From: Aulostomus chinensis
Taxonomy: Eukaryota; Chordata; Actinopteri; Syngnathiformes; Aulostomidae
DNA: 64,000 bases
Direction of reading: 5' to 3'
Assembly: GCA_037954235.1 (NCBI GenBank)
Contig: JBBMOA010000012.1
Span: forward strand, 2,096,501-2,160,500
The translations under genes and the position numbers were made by a program. Below, piece after piece: positions 1 through 13,100 of this stretch (its first letter is position 1; every line of letters begins with the position of its first letter). The notes under the pieces were generated by a model. That model saw nothing but the letters and a program-made list of their open reading frames with translations, made no database searches and was not told the DNA's origin.

Positions 1-150
1 CAGAATGATGGGTTGTTGAAACAGAGACATCAAGAAACTAGGAACAAATGTAGGCTTTTAACATTTTGACACACATAGTCACTTTAATCAGGCAGGCAGG
101 AAACCTACGCCTTGGTGGAACCACACAGGTGAGTAGCGGCTCCACATAGG

Positions 151-883
151 TAGGTAGAGGAAGCACACGGGGAGGTGGAGGAAGCACACGGGAAGTGGAG
201 GAAGCACACGGGGAGGTGGAGGAAGCACACGGGAAGTGGAGGAAGCACACGGGGAGGTGGAGGAAGCACACGGGGAGGTGGAGGAAGCACACGGGAGGTG
301 GAGGAAGCACACGGGAAGTGGAGGAAGCACACGGGGAGGTGGAGGAAGCACACGGGGAGGTGGAGGAAGCACACGGGAAGGTGGAGGAAGCACACGGAAG
401 GTGGAGGAAGCACACGGGGAGGTGGAGGAAGCACACGGGAAGTGGAGGAAGCACATGGGGAGGTGGAGGAAGCACACGGGGAGGTGGAGGAAGCACACAG
501 GAAGTGGAGGAAGCACACGGGGAGGTGGAGGAAGCACACGGAAGGTGGAGGAAGCACACGGGAAGGTGGAGGACGCACACGGGAGGTGGAGGAAGCACAC
601 GGGGAGGTGGAGGAAGCACACGGGGAGGTGGAGGAAGCACACAGGAAGTGGAGGAAGCACACGGGGAGGTGGAGGAAGCACACGGAAGGTGGAGGAAGCA
701 CACGGGAAGGTGGAGGACGCACACGGGAGGTGGAGGAAGCACACGGGGAGGTGGATGAAAGCACACGGGAGGTGGAGGAAGCACACGGGGAGGTGGATGA
801 AAGCACACGGGAGGTGGAGGAAGCACATGGGAGGTGGAGGAAGCACACGGGAGGTGGAGGCAGAACACGGGAGGTGGAGGCAG
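151..883. repeat. 20-21 bp G-rich minisatellite with a 144 bp higher-order repeat
   Basis: About 35 head-to-tail copies of a unit close to GGTGGAGGAAGCACACGGGA, varying by one G or A and by a few substitutions (ggacgc, gtggatgaaagc). A block beginning at the variant 'acaggaagtgg' at 497 is repeated almost exactly at 641, giving a 144 bp higher-order period (about seven units). The last copies (about 750-883) alternate a 'gtggatgaaa' variant. The array starts about 130 bp beyond the PMS1 poly(A) signal. Because the unit lacks stop codons in several frames, long false open frames run through it on both strands; none resembles a protein. Confidence 0.95.
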
Positions 884-1013
884 GTACTGTGTGTCTTTGT
901 CTGGATGACACAAGGCCACGTTCCAATAACCTGCCCAGGGACGACACCAGAGTGTAACAACATTTTACAAAAGGACAAAGAGGCTTCATGAAAGCAGAAA
1001 TGTGGAAAATAAA

Positions 1014-1019
1014 TTTATT
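1014..1019 (-). terminator. PMS1: PMS1 poly(A) signal AATAAA
   Basis: AATAAA on the minus strand about 105 bp after the PMS1 stop codon. It is the first canonical signal downstream, so the 3' UTR is probably about 120-130 nt. Confidence 0.7.
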
Positions 1020-1121
1020 ACACCGACCGATTGTACAGATGAGCGCCAATGTGGCCTAAATCCTGTGATTCATACCGACATCGATCAGCTGCGGCAAACC
1101 GAGAGTTAATGTGACATACAT

Positions 1122-4100
1122 TTAGAGCTCTAAAGGCTTCAGCAGGGCCTTCGCCTCCTGGTCTGTGCGAGGAACCTCTGACAGCAGTTGTAGGAACGGC
1201 CTTCCATGGAAACAGCTCCGGTTGTCGTCACCGAGCTGCTGCTCCATCCGTCGCAGGATCTCCTCCACGTCCTCCTTGGACAGATGTGCAGGCAGCTGTC
1301 GGGCCAGTCGAACCGCTTCGCTCTGTCAGGAAACAGCACAATCATCTTCAAACCAGAAAACAACTTTTCAATTGCTGTCTTCAGTCTCAATTTCAGACAT
1401 GTCTCACTTGCAGGTAGTTTGTCACTTTAAGTGGCCGGCACTCGTGCACGCTGCTGGCCTTCCTGTGAAGAACTGCAGTCAGGATCTCCCTGAGGTCTTC
1501 CACGCCAAGGAAAGGCACGCAGGCTGCCATTGCTGTCACTTCCAGATGTCTCTCGGCTGATGTGAGGCCTGGCCAAAACAAGCAGAAAACAAGGATTAAT
1601 ATGCTCCAGACGCTACTACTATCTCCAGGAAAGAATAATAAATAAATATTGTGGTTTACAGCCAGACTGACGACCAAGTCAAACAAGCCAGGGGCCGAAT
1701 GGAGTGTTAAATGACCAGAATAGAAGCCCCAGCAGACTGAGAGGAAGTTGTCCTGTAGAGTGGATGAATGATAGCTTGTAATTTCATGAGGAAATATCAC
1801 AAATCATGCACAATCTTTATTTCTGATAAATGACTTTGGACACGCACGCCAAAAAAGGACCAAAAAATGGAGCTCGAGAGGCAGTAATATTTACTCTCAC
1901 CAGGACCAAGTTACTCACCTTCAGCAGGATTACTCAAATACTACAGCGCCTTTCCTCCAACGTCCTGGAATAAAACTCGGTGAAGAACGAAGGCTGCTCG
2001 TTGATTTAAATCAAATATTTCATCATTGATTATACGTTTATAGTTAATTCATCTACATTATTTAATTCTATTTCAACATCTCATTTCAAATACAGTTTCG
2101 TGAACGTGTGAACAGGAGAACCCTGGCACCTCTCACTGGATCGGTGCCCCTGGGTGCTTGCCTGCTTCTGAGAGGGACCAGTACGCAAGAACACTTCCCA
2201 GTACACTGAAGACTAAAATGCAGGACTGAGTACTGGCCCACTTTGAGTGACACTATCTATCATGGAGGGTTTCTGAGCTCTCATTTATTGCAGCTCCAGT
2301 AACTGTGAGAGAAAAAAAACGTTTGGGAGAAACGCCAACGCAGCCTACTGACCGCCGGGTAAATACATCAATATTAAACGCCCACATTTCAGAATTCATC
2401 AGACTGGACCATTTAACCATCTTATCTGCACCTCCAGCCCCAGCCTCGACACCCACTGAGCCCCGCGGTGCCAAATGAAAATTCCTTGAATTTCTCAAAG
2501 GGCAGCCATTCTCCTCACCTGCGCGCTGGGGTACAAACCCGCTGAGAGACCACGCTGGTGGGCAGAGAGCCAATGTCAACCCAGGTGAACCATGTCAGTC
2601 ACCAAAACAACCAACATCCACGGGGCGCTGGATTTATTTTACAAGAAATCATGTCACAATTATGATGAAGAAATCCGGCTTCAACCGCCGACCACTGGTA
2701 CGGAGGTACTAGAACAGTCCCCCGTGTTCTGGATGACCAATTTTTCAACATGAGTGGCTGAGAGTGTTGGAAACTAGCATGTTGCACTCAGGCCCAGGGA
2801 CGAGGTATTGAGGTCCAACAAGAAGTTGGAGCCTGAATGCAACGGTTAGCGGTGCTAAGCTAACGTTCGCCAAGTAAGGAGCTACACCAGGGTCACATGA
2901 CTTCAAGGTCACCACCACTAAGCTCCAGGCTCCTTGTATTTCCTTCTGATGACCTTTAATGACCTCCATGACCTTTGCAGGCTCCTCTAGACTCTTGTTA
3001 GCAACCCAGGTTTTTAAGACTCCGCCACTCCAACATCCCCCCTTGACCTGGAGACGAGGGAACCCGACGTTCAACAATGATCTCTCGTTATCGTAGGACT
3101 CATTCCACCGTCGCACTACATCAGGACACATACTGGACCCACACATGAAGTTCTAAGTGTGTCAGCAATGTACCTGGTGTCAGTCTGACTTTAAAGCCAT
3201 TGGCCACAAGTCTGGGGTCGGAGAGGAGCATCCCTCCATTCGGCTCAGGCTTTTCTTTCTCCATGTTGCACAGGACCTCCATGTATGCAGCGCCCCCAAC
3301 ACTTCTACCAGGGACACAAGCAGATGTACATGAGACGTTGGACAGGACTCAACTCCTGAGAACAGTTCCAGTGCTCAGAGTTCTAGAAGTGGTAATCTTG
3401 AAGACTTGAGTTCCACTGTCATGGGCACCACCTTTGGTGATGAGCTGTAATTGCATCATCTCCCAGAATTCATGGTGAAACCAAACTGGTGATGTCACTG
3501 ACACCCTGTCTTGAGTCAGGCAATGGAGGACGAGCTGATTGTTTTGTCCCTGACAGACCACCACGTGTTCACCACAGCTGAGACGTGTAACCATGACATA
3601 CACGCCCAAGCTGGCGGTGGATTTCAGAGTTATCTGGCGACGTTGGTCAAGCTCAGCCGCCCGGGGCTGATGTCAGTGGGGAGCGGGGGTGCTGACCTCC
3701 CGATCATCACTGACATCAGAAACTAGGAGGGGCTGTAGCACGCTAGCATCACGCTAAGTAGAATCATGTTGAGGGTTGCTGCTGGTGCTAAAGTCTGTCG
3801 TTGTTAAACAGGAAGTGTTGCCAGAGATGTGAGCTGGGGGGTCAGACTTCAGGAAGACCAACTCCTGATGCTGACACTGAAGGTGTCACTAACTGCGCCG
3901 TGGGAATGTCACCACTGGCACCTCGATCATCATAACTGGTGATACTGCAAATATACGAAAGACATTTACATCCATGAAAATCTCCAAGATTACCAGTTCG
4001 TCACTCCGTATCGTCCCACAGAGCAAACGGGAGGCGAGTGATACGTTACCCATCAGTGAGGCGTACAGGATCCTGCAGACCGACGGCTGGAAGTATATGA

Positions 4101-7100
4101 TTCTCTAGAAGTCTCTTGAACAGCAAGGTCTCCTCCACCCGAAATGGGTTTAACAACATGAGCCTCTGACCACATAAAATGACCCAGGCGCTCTGAGAGG
4201 CCAGCCGGTTTACAAGACGGAGGCCCCGCGGTGCGGCGCTGCTCTGGGACCAGAGGCGCTGGAGCTGCAGCCGTAGGGCAGGCAGGCTGCAGGGGAGGGG
4301 CCGGGAGGCCTTCGTCTCCCTCGCCTTCTTCTGGGGCTGTGCAGTGAAGAGCTGGTCCAGGAGCTGCTGGTTGCTGAGTGGGGCCTTACGTTTCTGGCCG
4401 TGGCCCTTGGAGGAGCTCGCCGTCCTCTCTGGTGGAGTGCCAGTGGCGCCAAGCTTGGTCATCTGGTCGTAGTGCTCCAGGTGTTTTTTTGCTTTCTCCT
4501 CGTACCTGCAGGGTTCAGCCAAGTGAACAGTTACAACAGCGACGACTGTAATGACAGACAACACTCGGTCAATGCTCAGTCAGGCGCCACTTCTCTTCAG
4601 AAGGTTCATCAAACCTTCGAGTAACTTGTTTCAAACGGCGACATTCGAAGAAAAAGTCAGAGTTCAGATGAGCTTCAGTCTCTCAGACCCAAACCATAGA
4701 ACACGTTGGAGAAAAACACCAGGAAAACTGACATCAAAAAGTTACAAAAATGATTCCCTGATGACTGAATAACAGTTGCATTTTTAGTTGAACTATAATT
4801 TTAACAACCTGCAAAAAAATGAAACACCTTAGTAAATCATGCAACACCACTTATTATGTTATCGGTTCATACTTTTAGGTCAATTATCAAATTAAAACCT
4901 ACAATCAAATGAGGGATAACAATCGGAGCCGACGAGAGATCAAATATCAGCAGGAGTTATGGTGCCGTCTGTGCCGGGTAGGGCCGTTTATTCAAAATTG
5001 ATCATCAGATTTGCATTTGATTAATAGCAATAAAAATGCAATCGGAATATTAAAATATGAAATTCGAATATTATTGTGTTAAAAAAAAACTTCTTGGGGT
5101 AAGAAAACCCCTTTTTTGGGGTTCTGTTTAAGCAGGACCAAATGTCGGCCACAGGACAAGGATATAAAAGTCACACTCTTAACCTCCATCCATGGGAAAA
5201 CTCAAGTCATGTGACATATCTGCCTCACGCGACAGTAGGCCGGATGAGTGACAGCCGTCAGTCAGGTTACACGTTGGAAATGGCGGTGAATGTTAATGAT
5301 GAGCCAGGCGACAGCACAACAACAAAGGAGAGAAGGATTGGAACTCCGGGGAATCTCCAAAGTTCCGTTTGGAGGAACTTTGGGTTTTGGGCTGTCGATG
5401 AAAATTGAAGGAAGTGCCAGTGATGAAGCCGAATGAAGATATGCAAGCAGGAAGTGGCGTGCAGCTCAGCGACCAGCAACCTGTTCAACCACCTCAAAAA
5501 CACCCTGAGCTCAGCCACCGCGTCTGGACCATTCTGTGAAGGCACGGCTCCATCTGCAGCCCAACAAGCGGCCTGCGAGGAGAAATCAGTCGATTTAGTG
5601 CGCAAGGATACGAGGGGGGGCCTTCTTGGAACACAGAACTGGAGCCGAGGTTCCGCGTCTTTGAAATGCGCTGATGATAAATACAGGCTCCGGCCAAACA
5701 GCCCGTCTCTTTGGGTCGGTTTTTGGGGCGAATGAGAACAGAAAGTGATCAGGATCGTATTCAAGGCTCGGTGTTCACGATCTGATATGCACTCCGTCGG
5801 CATTTCTGGCTTTCATCAGCAGGACAAGTGGACATAGAAACATTTTTTTCCCAACAAATAAAACACGAAAACAAAGCCAACGGTGATTTAACAGTGACAT
5901 AGTGTGTCCAGCAGAGGGCACTCCAGCACCTCCGCCTCCTTTAATGTACTACTTCAACTGAACAGTCATGGAAGACGATGCTAAACTTTGTTAAAACCAT
6001 TGTTAAATATTCTAGGGTGAGGAAGGCTGTCATCCTGTAACCTCTATCCAAGCCTCCAATATGCTTTTTATTATCATTTTCTCTGCATATCATTACTTAG
6101 GAAGCAGAAGCTTCTGATTTGATTGCAGTGGTTTGGTCTTTGCGGTGGGCAGCACAGCTGCTTCAGGAACCACCTCAGTGTGTTCTAAGATAAGAACTCT
6201 GAGTACGACTGAGTACTACCTTGTTCCCGCTGGCCACATTGAGAACGTGATATTAAATATGATATTCAGTAAAGAGACTGCTTTCCTCAGCAAAACAGAT
6301 ATTTGCCAACTCATGTTTCCATACGTCTTCGTGTGTGAAGCATTACAGCTGAACATAACACCCCATTAATCAAACAACCTGCTTGGTGAACTTGCGTCTT
6401 TCCTATAAGCGCTGCGCCACGAAACAGTCAACAGTCACGTAAAGACGCCAAGTACTCGCCACATCTTATTTTATGTTAAAGACAGCAGATTCTAAACAGA
6501 TGGCTTTTCCCACACACTCTTTCATAACCTATATAAGGCCCCAAGTACTGCTGATACACACTTTCCTACCTTTAGATTGGCACGCAGTGATTAAAATAAT
6601 TGGGTTGACAAGCTTTCAGCACAGTTTACTGGCGTTATGCCACGATGCTGGTTCAGTGGCAGCTGGGAGAACAGAAGCGAGAGCAGTTTATACTGGAACT
6701 GATGTGTTTCAGTCTGCATGCAGCCTTCAAGGAATGAGTCAAATCTCTCAGACAAGAGTTGGCCTTTTCCTTGATTTCATCGCTGTATTTGAAAACAACA
6801 GAAGAGTGAGATTTAAGGAACCCTTCAGCTCTCAGGGAAAGTCTCTCACTGCCTCCCTGTCTCACGTTAGTTAGCTAAGCACAATGAATGGTGGTGGATG
6901 GGAAGTGTTAGCGTAGCTCCGTCAAGCTGTCAAATACTCTGTTCTCTAAATGGTGTTTGACAAGACACTGTAATTACACAGTGAGACACTGTCGGAAATA
7001 CTTTCCTGACTGGCGCAGCGGTTTGATGCGGCGCCTAAAAAATTCGGTCAATAAATACTTCATCCATGCGTGTGCAATACGAAACGAGCAGTTGTGTATA

Positions 7101-10100
7101 TACTTATCCTCTTTAATTTTTAACTTGTCTATTTATCTCATTTAGGTTTCAGTCTTTTCCCCCCATGCTGCTGTGACAACAGAATTTCCAGAGTATGGGA
7201 TGAATGAAGTTTGTCTTATCTTAAAAAAAAGACAACATCTGTTGACGTCTGGAAGGGCGACGGCTGACGTCTGCATAATTGCGACTCCTGAAATGTAACA
7301 ATCATCATATATGACGTTGGGAACTGGCAGCAAAACCCCCAAATGCTGAGAGGTAAATAAAATGTACAACGGAATTAAGAAAACAAAAAAAGACACTTTC
7401 TGCCGAGTCAGACGTCAGTGATAAAGAACGGTAGCAGAGAGAAGATTCCAGAGCACAGCACCTTCAGCCATTCGGCTCCGCTCTCACGTCCACACTTTGA
7501 GTCAAGGCTCCAAATCAAACCCTGTCTTTCTTTCAAATGATACATCGAAGAGGAAATAATTCTGACAGCCAGGTATTCTTCCTCTCCAAGTGACCCCGCC
7601 TCACCTCTGATAATGTAACTCTTTTGACCCCGAGGGTCAAACACAAACGCTCATTCCCGCCATCTGTTCACTGCCAGATCTGTTCAAAACCTGCCAACCA
7701 CGTGTCACTCCTCAAACCACACATGAAGGAACCGTAGGTGACGTTTCAAGTGGACAGCAACACTTGTGAGAAGCTGGCAACAAGGCGCTTGTATTCCCAG
7801 TCACCATCATTTGATACCCCAACCAAAAGGTGTGTTTTGTCTGTCAGGTCCTCACTGGCAGGAGTCCTGAGCTCACGGAGATGGTTCCCCTCCTGCATCA
7901 CTTCTGTGTGACTCCAGAACGCAGAGAGAGCCAGCCACCTATGGTTAGCCTGATGCTAAGAGAGACTGATGGCTAACAACAGCCCAGCGGTCTAAAAAAC
8001 AAAAATCTATTTTCAAACTCCCAGGTCATCGACTATAATCCAGGTGGACTTCATCCAGCCACACGCTCACTGACACACAAACTCCTTCCCCAGACGTGGA
8101 TGGGAGCAGGCGACGTGCGTCTGGACATTTCTGTCATTTGCTGTTGTTAGCCGTCAGTCTCATCGGCTAAATATACGTGACGTGAGTGCGATGGGATATT
8201 GAACCAGGAGCTGATACTGGCGCTCCCCCAGATCAGCTGACTTCATGTGATGGTGATGCTTTCAGCAGCGTGACTGTGAGACACAATGAAGTCATGCGTC
8301 TTTGTTTACAAAATACACTTTTTGGGTGAAGTGTCGCTTTAAGCAAATAACCACTGATCAGCAATGAAGATGACTTCTTATTAAATCAGGATTACCTCCA
8401 AAGATGAAGGACAACTGTAGGAAACTGAGACCGTCCCAACCCACCACCGAGACGTCAAACTGTTGAATCGACATTCATAATTTGTGATGTGACAAAATGT
8501 GGTCTACCTGAGCTGTTGGAAATTAGAAACACAGCCCCCATCAACACATTTCCAGGCTTTTGACATGCAAATGACAGGTCAACCTTCCTCCTCTCTCTGC
8601 CTCGCAAATAAGAAATGGAAACAACCGATGTCTGGAAACTCACTTCCTACGCTCTTCCTCCCTCAGATTTTTCCATCTCTCGTTAATGGCGACGCTGATA
8701 TCCTGCAGGCCAGCTGAGGGGTTCTCCCTCACCACCTCTGCTCTGGCCTCCTTCTCGAAGAGGGCAGCGGGAGACAGTGGCACCCTCACGGCGCGGTTGT
8801 TGATCAGGTCATAGGCGGTCAGACCTGTCCGCTTCTCTGTTATGACATTGAACATCTTTTTCTTTGGGCTGCTGGGATTCCTCGTCTCCTCTGAGTCATT
8901 TGGCTTTGAGGGTTGATGGACTCTGATGGGTTGTAGAGGTTCTCCTGATACTGGGTCTGTGAGAGCCGTCCCCCTGCTCCAGCCCTCAGCTGATAACTGG
9001 TCTGTGCTTGAGTTCTCACCCAATGTGCCGCGGTCCTTAAGTCTCCCCGGGGACTCACCTGGAGTCTCATCGTCACAGACGGAGAAGTTAGACTCCAGCC
9101 CACCTGAGATCTGGTTGACGATCCAGTCTTCAGCTACAGAGGATGACGAGCTGCTGTTGGAGATCTGCCGGCCCAGTGAGGTATCGGCGCTCGCTGCTGT
9201 TGACGGAGCAGCGCCACGGAGTTCAGGTGCGTCGGTGGGGGGGACGAGTCCTCTCTGGTCGTTCAGGTGTGGAGCATCAGGACTAGACGTTCCAGGGCTG
9301 GGCTGCTTCCCAGTTGGACGATAGCCGTAGAGAGAAACCAGCAGCGCCTCGACTGCCGTCAGCAGAGCCTCCTGCAGGTCACACGTGACAAAGCAATCAT
9401 TCAACCCTCGTATGACTCTGGAACACGTCCAATCACACGCTCATACGACTGTGATGGCGCTACCTTGTCGTGAAGAAGAACCTGGGTCTTGTCGGGAGTC
9501 AGATTGACGTCCACTGAGGAGGGCGGAACTGTGATTTTAAGCATGAGGATGGGATAACGGTTTCGTGCGGCGTCTTCTGGATACTGAGCAGCGTAGTGTT
9601 GACGCAGCAGCTGATGATCAACCACACAGGCCAGTCGGGACGAAGAGACAGAAGACCATGAGACTAGAGAAACACTCAAGAGAGTAATCTGGACATGTCC
9701 AATGGTACTCTACCTTGATGAGCTCTTTTTGGTGGACCGGCCGGCTGTTGACATATATAAATGTTTTGTCAGGAGCAGATAAACTTGTTGAGGAGAAATC
9801 GGCTCCGGGCTTCGGAAGAAAACCCTCTAAAAATATCTGAGCAGGACACAGAGACATGTTAATGATGCAAAACAAGAAGACGTCAAAAATCACCTCAGTT
9901 TTTTGGTCAATACAGAGATCGTTCAACTTTAACATTAACGTTCTCATTTCAAAAATGAATGAATTAAACTTGGAAATGTTGTATTGTCTTGTGATCAAGA
10001 GCATCATAACAAAATACTGGTGATGATTTTAACGAGTGGGACTCAGGACACAGCGACGCAGCAGTGTAACTGTCACAGTGACCTTGACCTTTGACTGCCA

Positions 10101-13100
10101 ACATTTTCAGGTCATCCTGTTCATTTAACCGCCATCTTTTCAGCTTATGTTTGAGTTTCAGCGGATAAATTCCCTCAACGCGCTCCTGAGAGATCGCGGT
10201 AGGAAGACAGCAACACAACAGCTCCAGTCTACAGCTGTTGTTGGAGTGGAGGCGGAGGAAACGCATCACAATTCCAATGTGGCGTTCCTACTGAATGGGT
10301 TTGTAGAGAGGAGCAGGTCTGTCTCCTCTGTATCGGTCTGGACTGACACTTCCAGGAACACCTCTCTGATGACACCACCAGAGCCACTAATCACCAATCC
10401 TGATACTCGTCCGGGAGGGAAGATGTGTTCCAGAGGGCTGCATTATAAAGGGTTCGTGTCATCGAGGTGCACACGTCGACCTTTCACCTACAATCCTTCT
10501 TGGGGCCGCTCTTGTGAGCTAAAACTGATGACTCAACACAGGACTTAACAATTGAACTTGAAACTCTATTATGAAGGAAAGCTTGTAAGAAAAGATGGAA
10601 GGCTGTTAATGCTCCACACAGTGTAGGCGCTGAAGAGCCGGCCTTTCTTCTCTCCACATGGCCTCGGGCTCATTATTAGCAGCAACGCACGCCAAAGCAG
10701 TTAATAAATGAACTGCTGTTTCAGGTCGGGGCACATATGCTTCTCTCTATTCCTGCTCATTAGGGTCACTTTATGGGAGCACGAATGGCAACACTTGCCC
10801 CGAAGGGCCGCTGCAACGTGTAGTGATGTTGCCAAAAACGAGTGTCACATTTTGTTTTGCAGAGGAACAGCTCTTACGACTCTGCCTGAGCAAGGCAGCG
10901 GTGAAACTGTCAACCCGGCTCCCTTGATCACCAGCTTGGGTTTCGGGGACAAGGAGGAGAAACGTTCCCTTTCATTGCTACAGGGAGTAAGAGTGAAAGG
11001 TGAAAGGTTGTTCTCATAACTGGAGTGGAGCAGGAAAATAACAACAAGAAAGAGAAAAATGAGAGAGAAACAGGGTGAAAAGGGCCGCTCCATATCTGTC
11101 AGAGCAGATTAGTCGGGAGCCTGGCAGCAGGTACGAGCTGCGTGACGCCTACCGTGACCAAGCAGAAAGTTACCGCTCGACAGTAATTCAATTACAGTCA
11201 GCACAACAAAGCTTAGCTAACAAAAATCCCTCTCTTCATCAGGAAAGAACTCAAGGGAAAAGGGCAAGGGAATAGTTGGCCAGCCACCAACTGACCACAT
11301 TTGCTGGCGTGCGACCAGGCGTTCATGGTGAGGTTATGAGCTCACGGTCAACGTGCAGACGTGCATTTTTCTCTGCAAAAAAGTTCTTGTGTTGTACTGA
11401 CAGTTACGTTTGTTCGCCTTCCGTGTCTCCGACCGGGGCTTCAGTGTTTGGTGCCGTTTGTTGCGTGTCAGCAGCACGATGCAAAAAACAAGAAGCTGAT
11501 TTCTCCCCAAACATGGTGGAGGGGTGAAGCAAGGGCCGAGGGGGGGGGTCATCATCAGGGGTCCAACGTGGGTTCGGACCCACATTTTCTTTCCTTGTGA
11601 AACACTTCTGAGCGCTGCGTCGCTCATCTGAACACACACTCAACTTTTCATTTTCTTTATCGTCTTTCCCCCCAGCTGGGGCAGATTCTGGACCTGGTTC
11701 CATCGGAGGGTTTTGAACGTTCTTGACATAAACAACATGTCATCCCCGCATGATCAAACGTGATGGGGATTTGTTGAAGATTGGATTACGACAGGTCTGG
11801 TTTCAGGTGGACCTGAGGCTTTTTAATGGGTGAATGTGTTCGTCCGGCCCACAGTGACGGACAAACGAGTGCCACAGGGGATGAGGCTCGCCGCCAGCTT
11901 CGCCCCGCCGTGCAACCACGGCCACCGTCCTCACTCTTCACCGCCACAGCAACACTCGTACTAACAGCTGCGTCCAGCTGAGCGAAGTCTGTCATCGTTT
12001 CATTTGATCATTTCTACCAGAGAGAGAGAAACACAGGAATCTTCAGTGTTTCTGATTTTTTTTTTTTTTTTTTGCTCCACTGACCTCTGGTTGCTCTTGA
12101 CGATGGTGACAAGGAAGTAGGTTGGCTACAGCGCCGGGTCCCAGCGTAGCGAGAAGGGCGCCTCTGTGATCGACCACCTTGGCCTTCTGCCAGACCACCG
12201 CCTGGAACAATGTGACACCAGTTAACTTCCACCGGCTGATCTCTGCGTAAACACCTGTCCAGGTAGGGGGAGGAGCTGCCAGCGGCCAGCGGCTGCACCT
12301 CAGCTGGTGAAGTCTTCAGATTCAGTCCTGCAGCAGCATCGGATCACCACTGAGGGCTGAGATTTACTGAAGAGACAAACTCCAACGAAGACAAACACCA
12401 CCAATACGAACGTTTCAGAGGTTGTGTGTCATATCAGTGAGCGTAGACGACAATTAATGAAAGAAACGCGCAACGCTGTGACTTGGAAACATCAGTTTAC
12501 ATGGAGCTCTGCTGCTCAGGGACATCTGTGAGTAGAGCTGGGACAAATATAAATATTACAATACATCACAACAGGAAGTGACTATGTCAGGGATGAGGTG
12601 AGTTTGTAGTCCAACAGGAAGTGGTCATCTCCTGGCTCCTCCCCCAGCAGCCAATAGGATCGCTCCATGTGATTGTGGTGATTGAACCAGTAAATCAGCT
12701 CTGGTGAACAGAAGTTGATGATCTTCCAGGTTGAGTTCATCAGGATCATCTTCACTAATGAACCCTCCGATGATGTTTCGCTTTCATCACTTTCACTTCA
12801 GTTTCCACTTCAAAACTCTGATCCTGAAGGGGAGTTTTATTCGCTTAGTGGAACGTCGTGAAGCTGTTTGGCTGCTGCAAAACGCTGTGAAAAGTCTCTT
12901 TACTTGGCAGCTTGGTATTCAGACGACAATCTTAATTTGTTTAATATGGGAATATCGACATCTATATAAACATAGTGATATATCCTTGTGGAACGGAAAA
13001 GCATGTGTCAGATCTGCAGATATTTTGGATCAAATCTGTTGACATCCATAGATGGTTTGCGTCGACGAGTGATTATGCCCCCTGGGTGTTGATTTCTACA

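Noticed and set aside
38..1049. Long open frames on both strands with repeated LPPPP or EEAHG motifs
   Set aside because: They are a direct product of the minisatellite, open in several frames at once, with no start context, no conserved domain and no splice support.
5267..5803. A 178-codon minus-strand open frame
   Set aside because: Antisense of the hAT remnant and without any recognisable domain.
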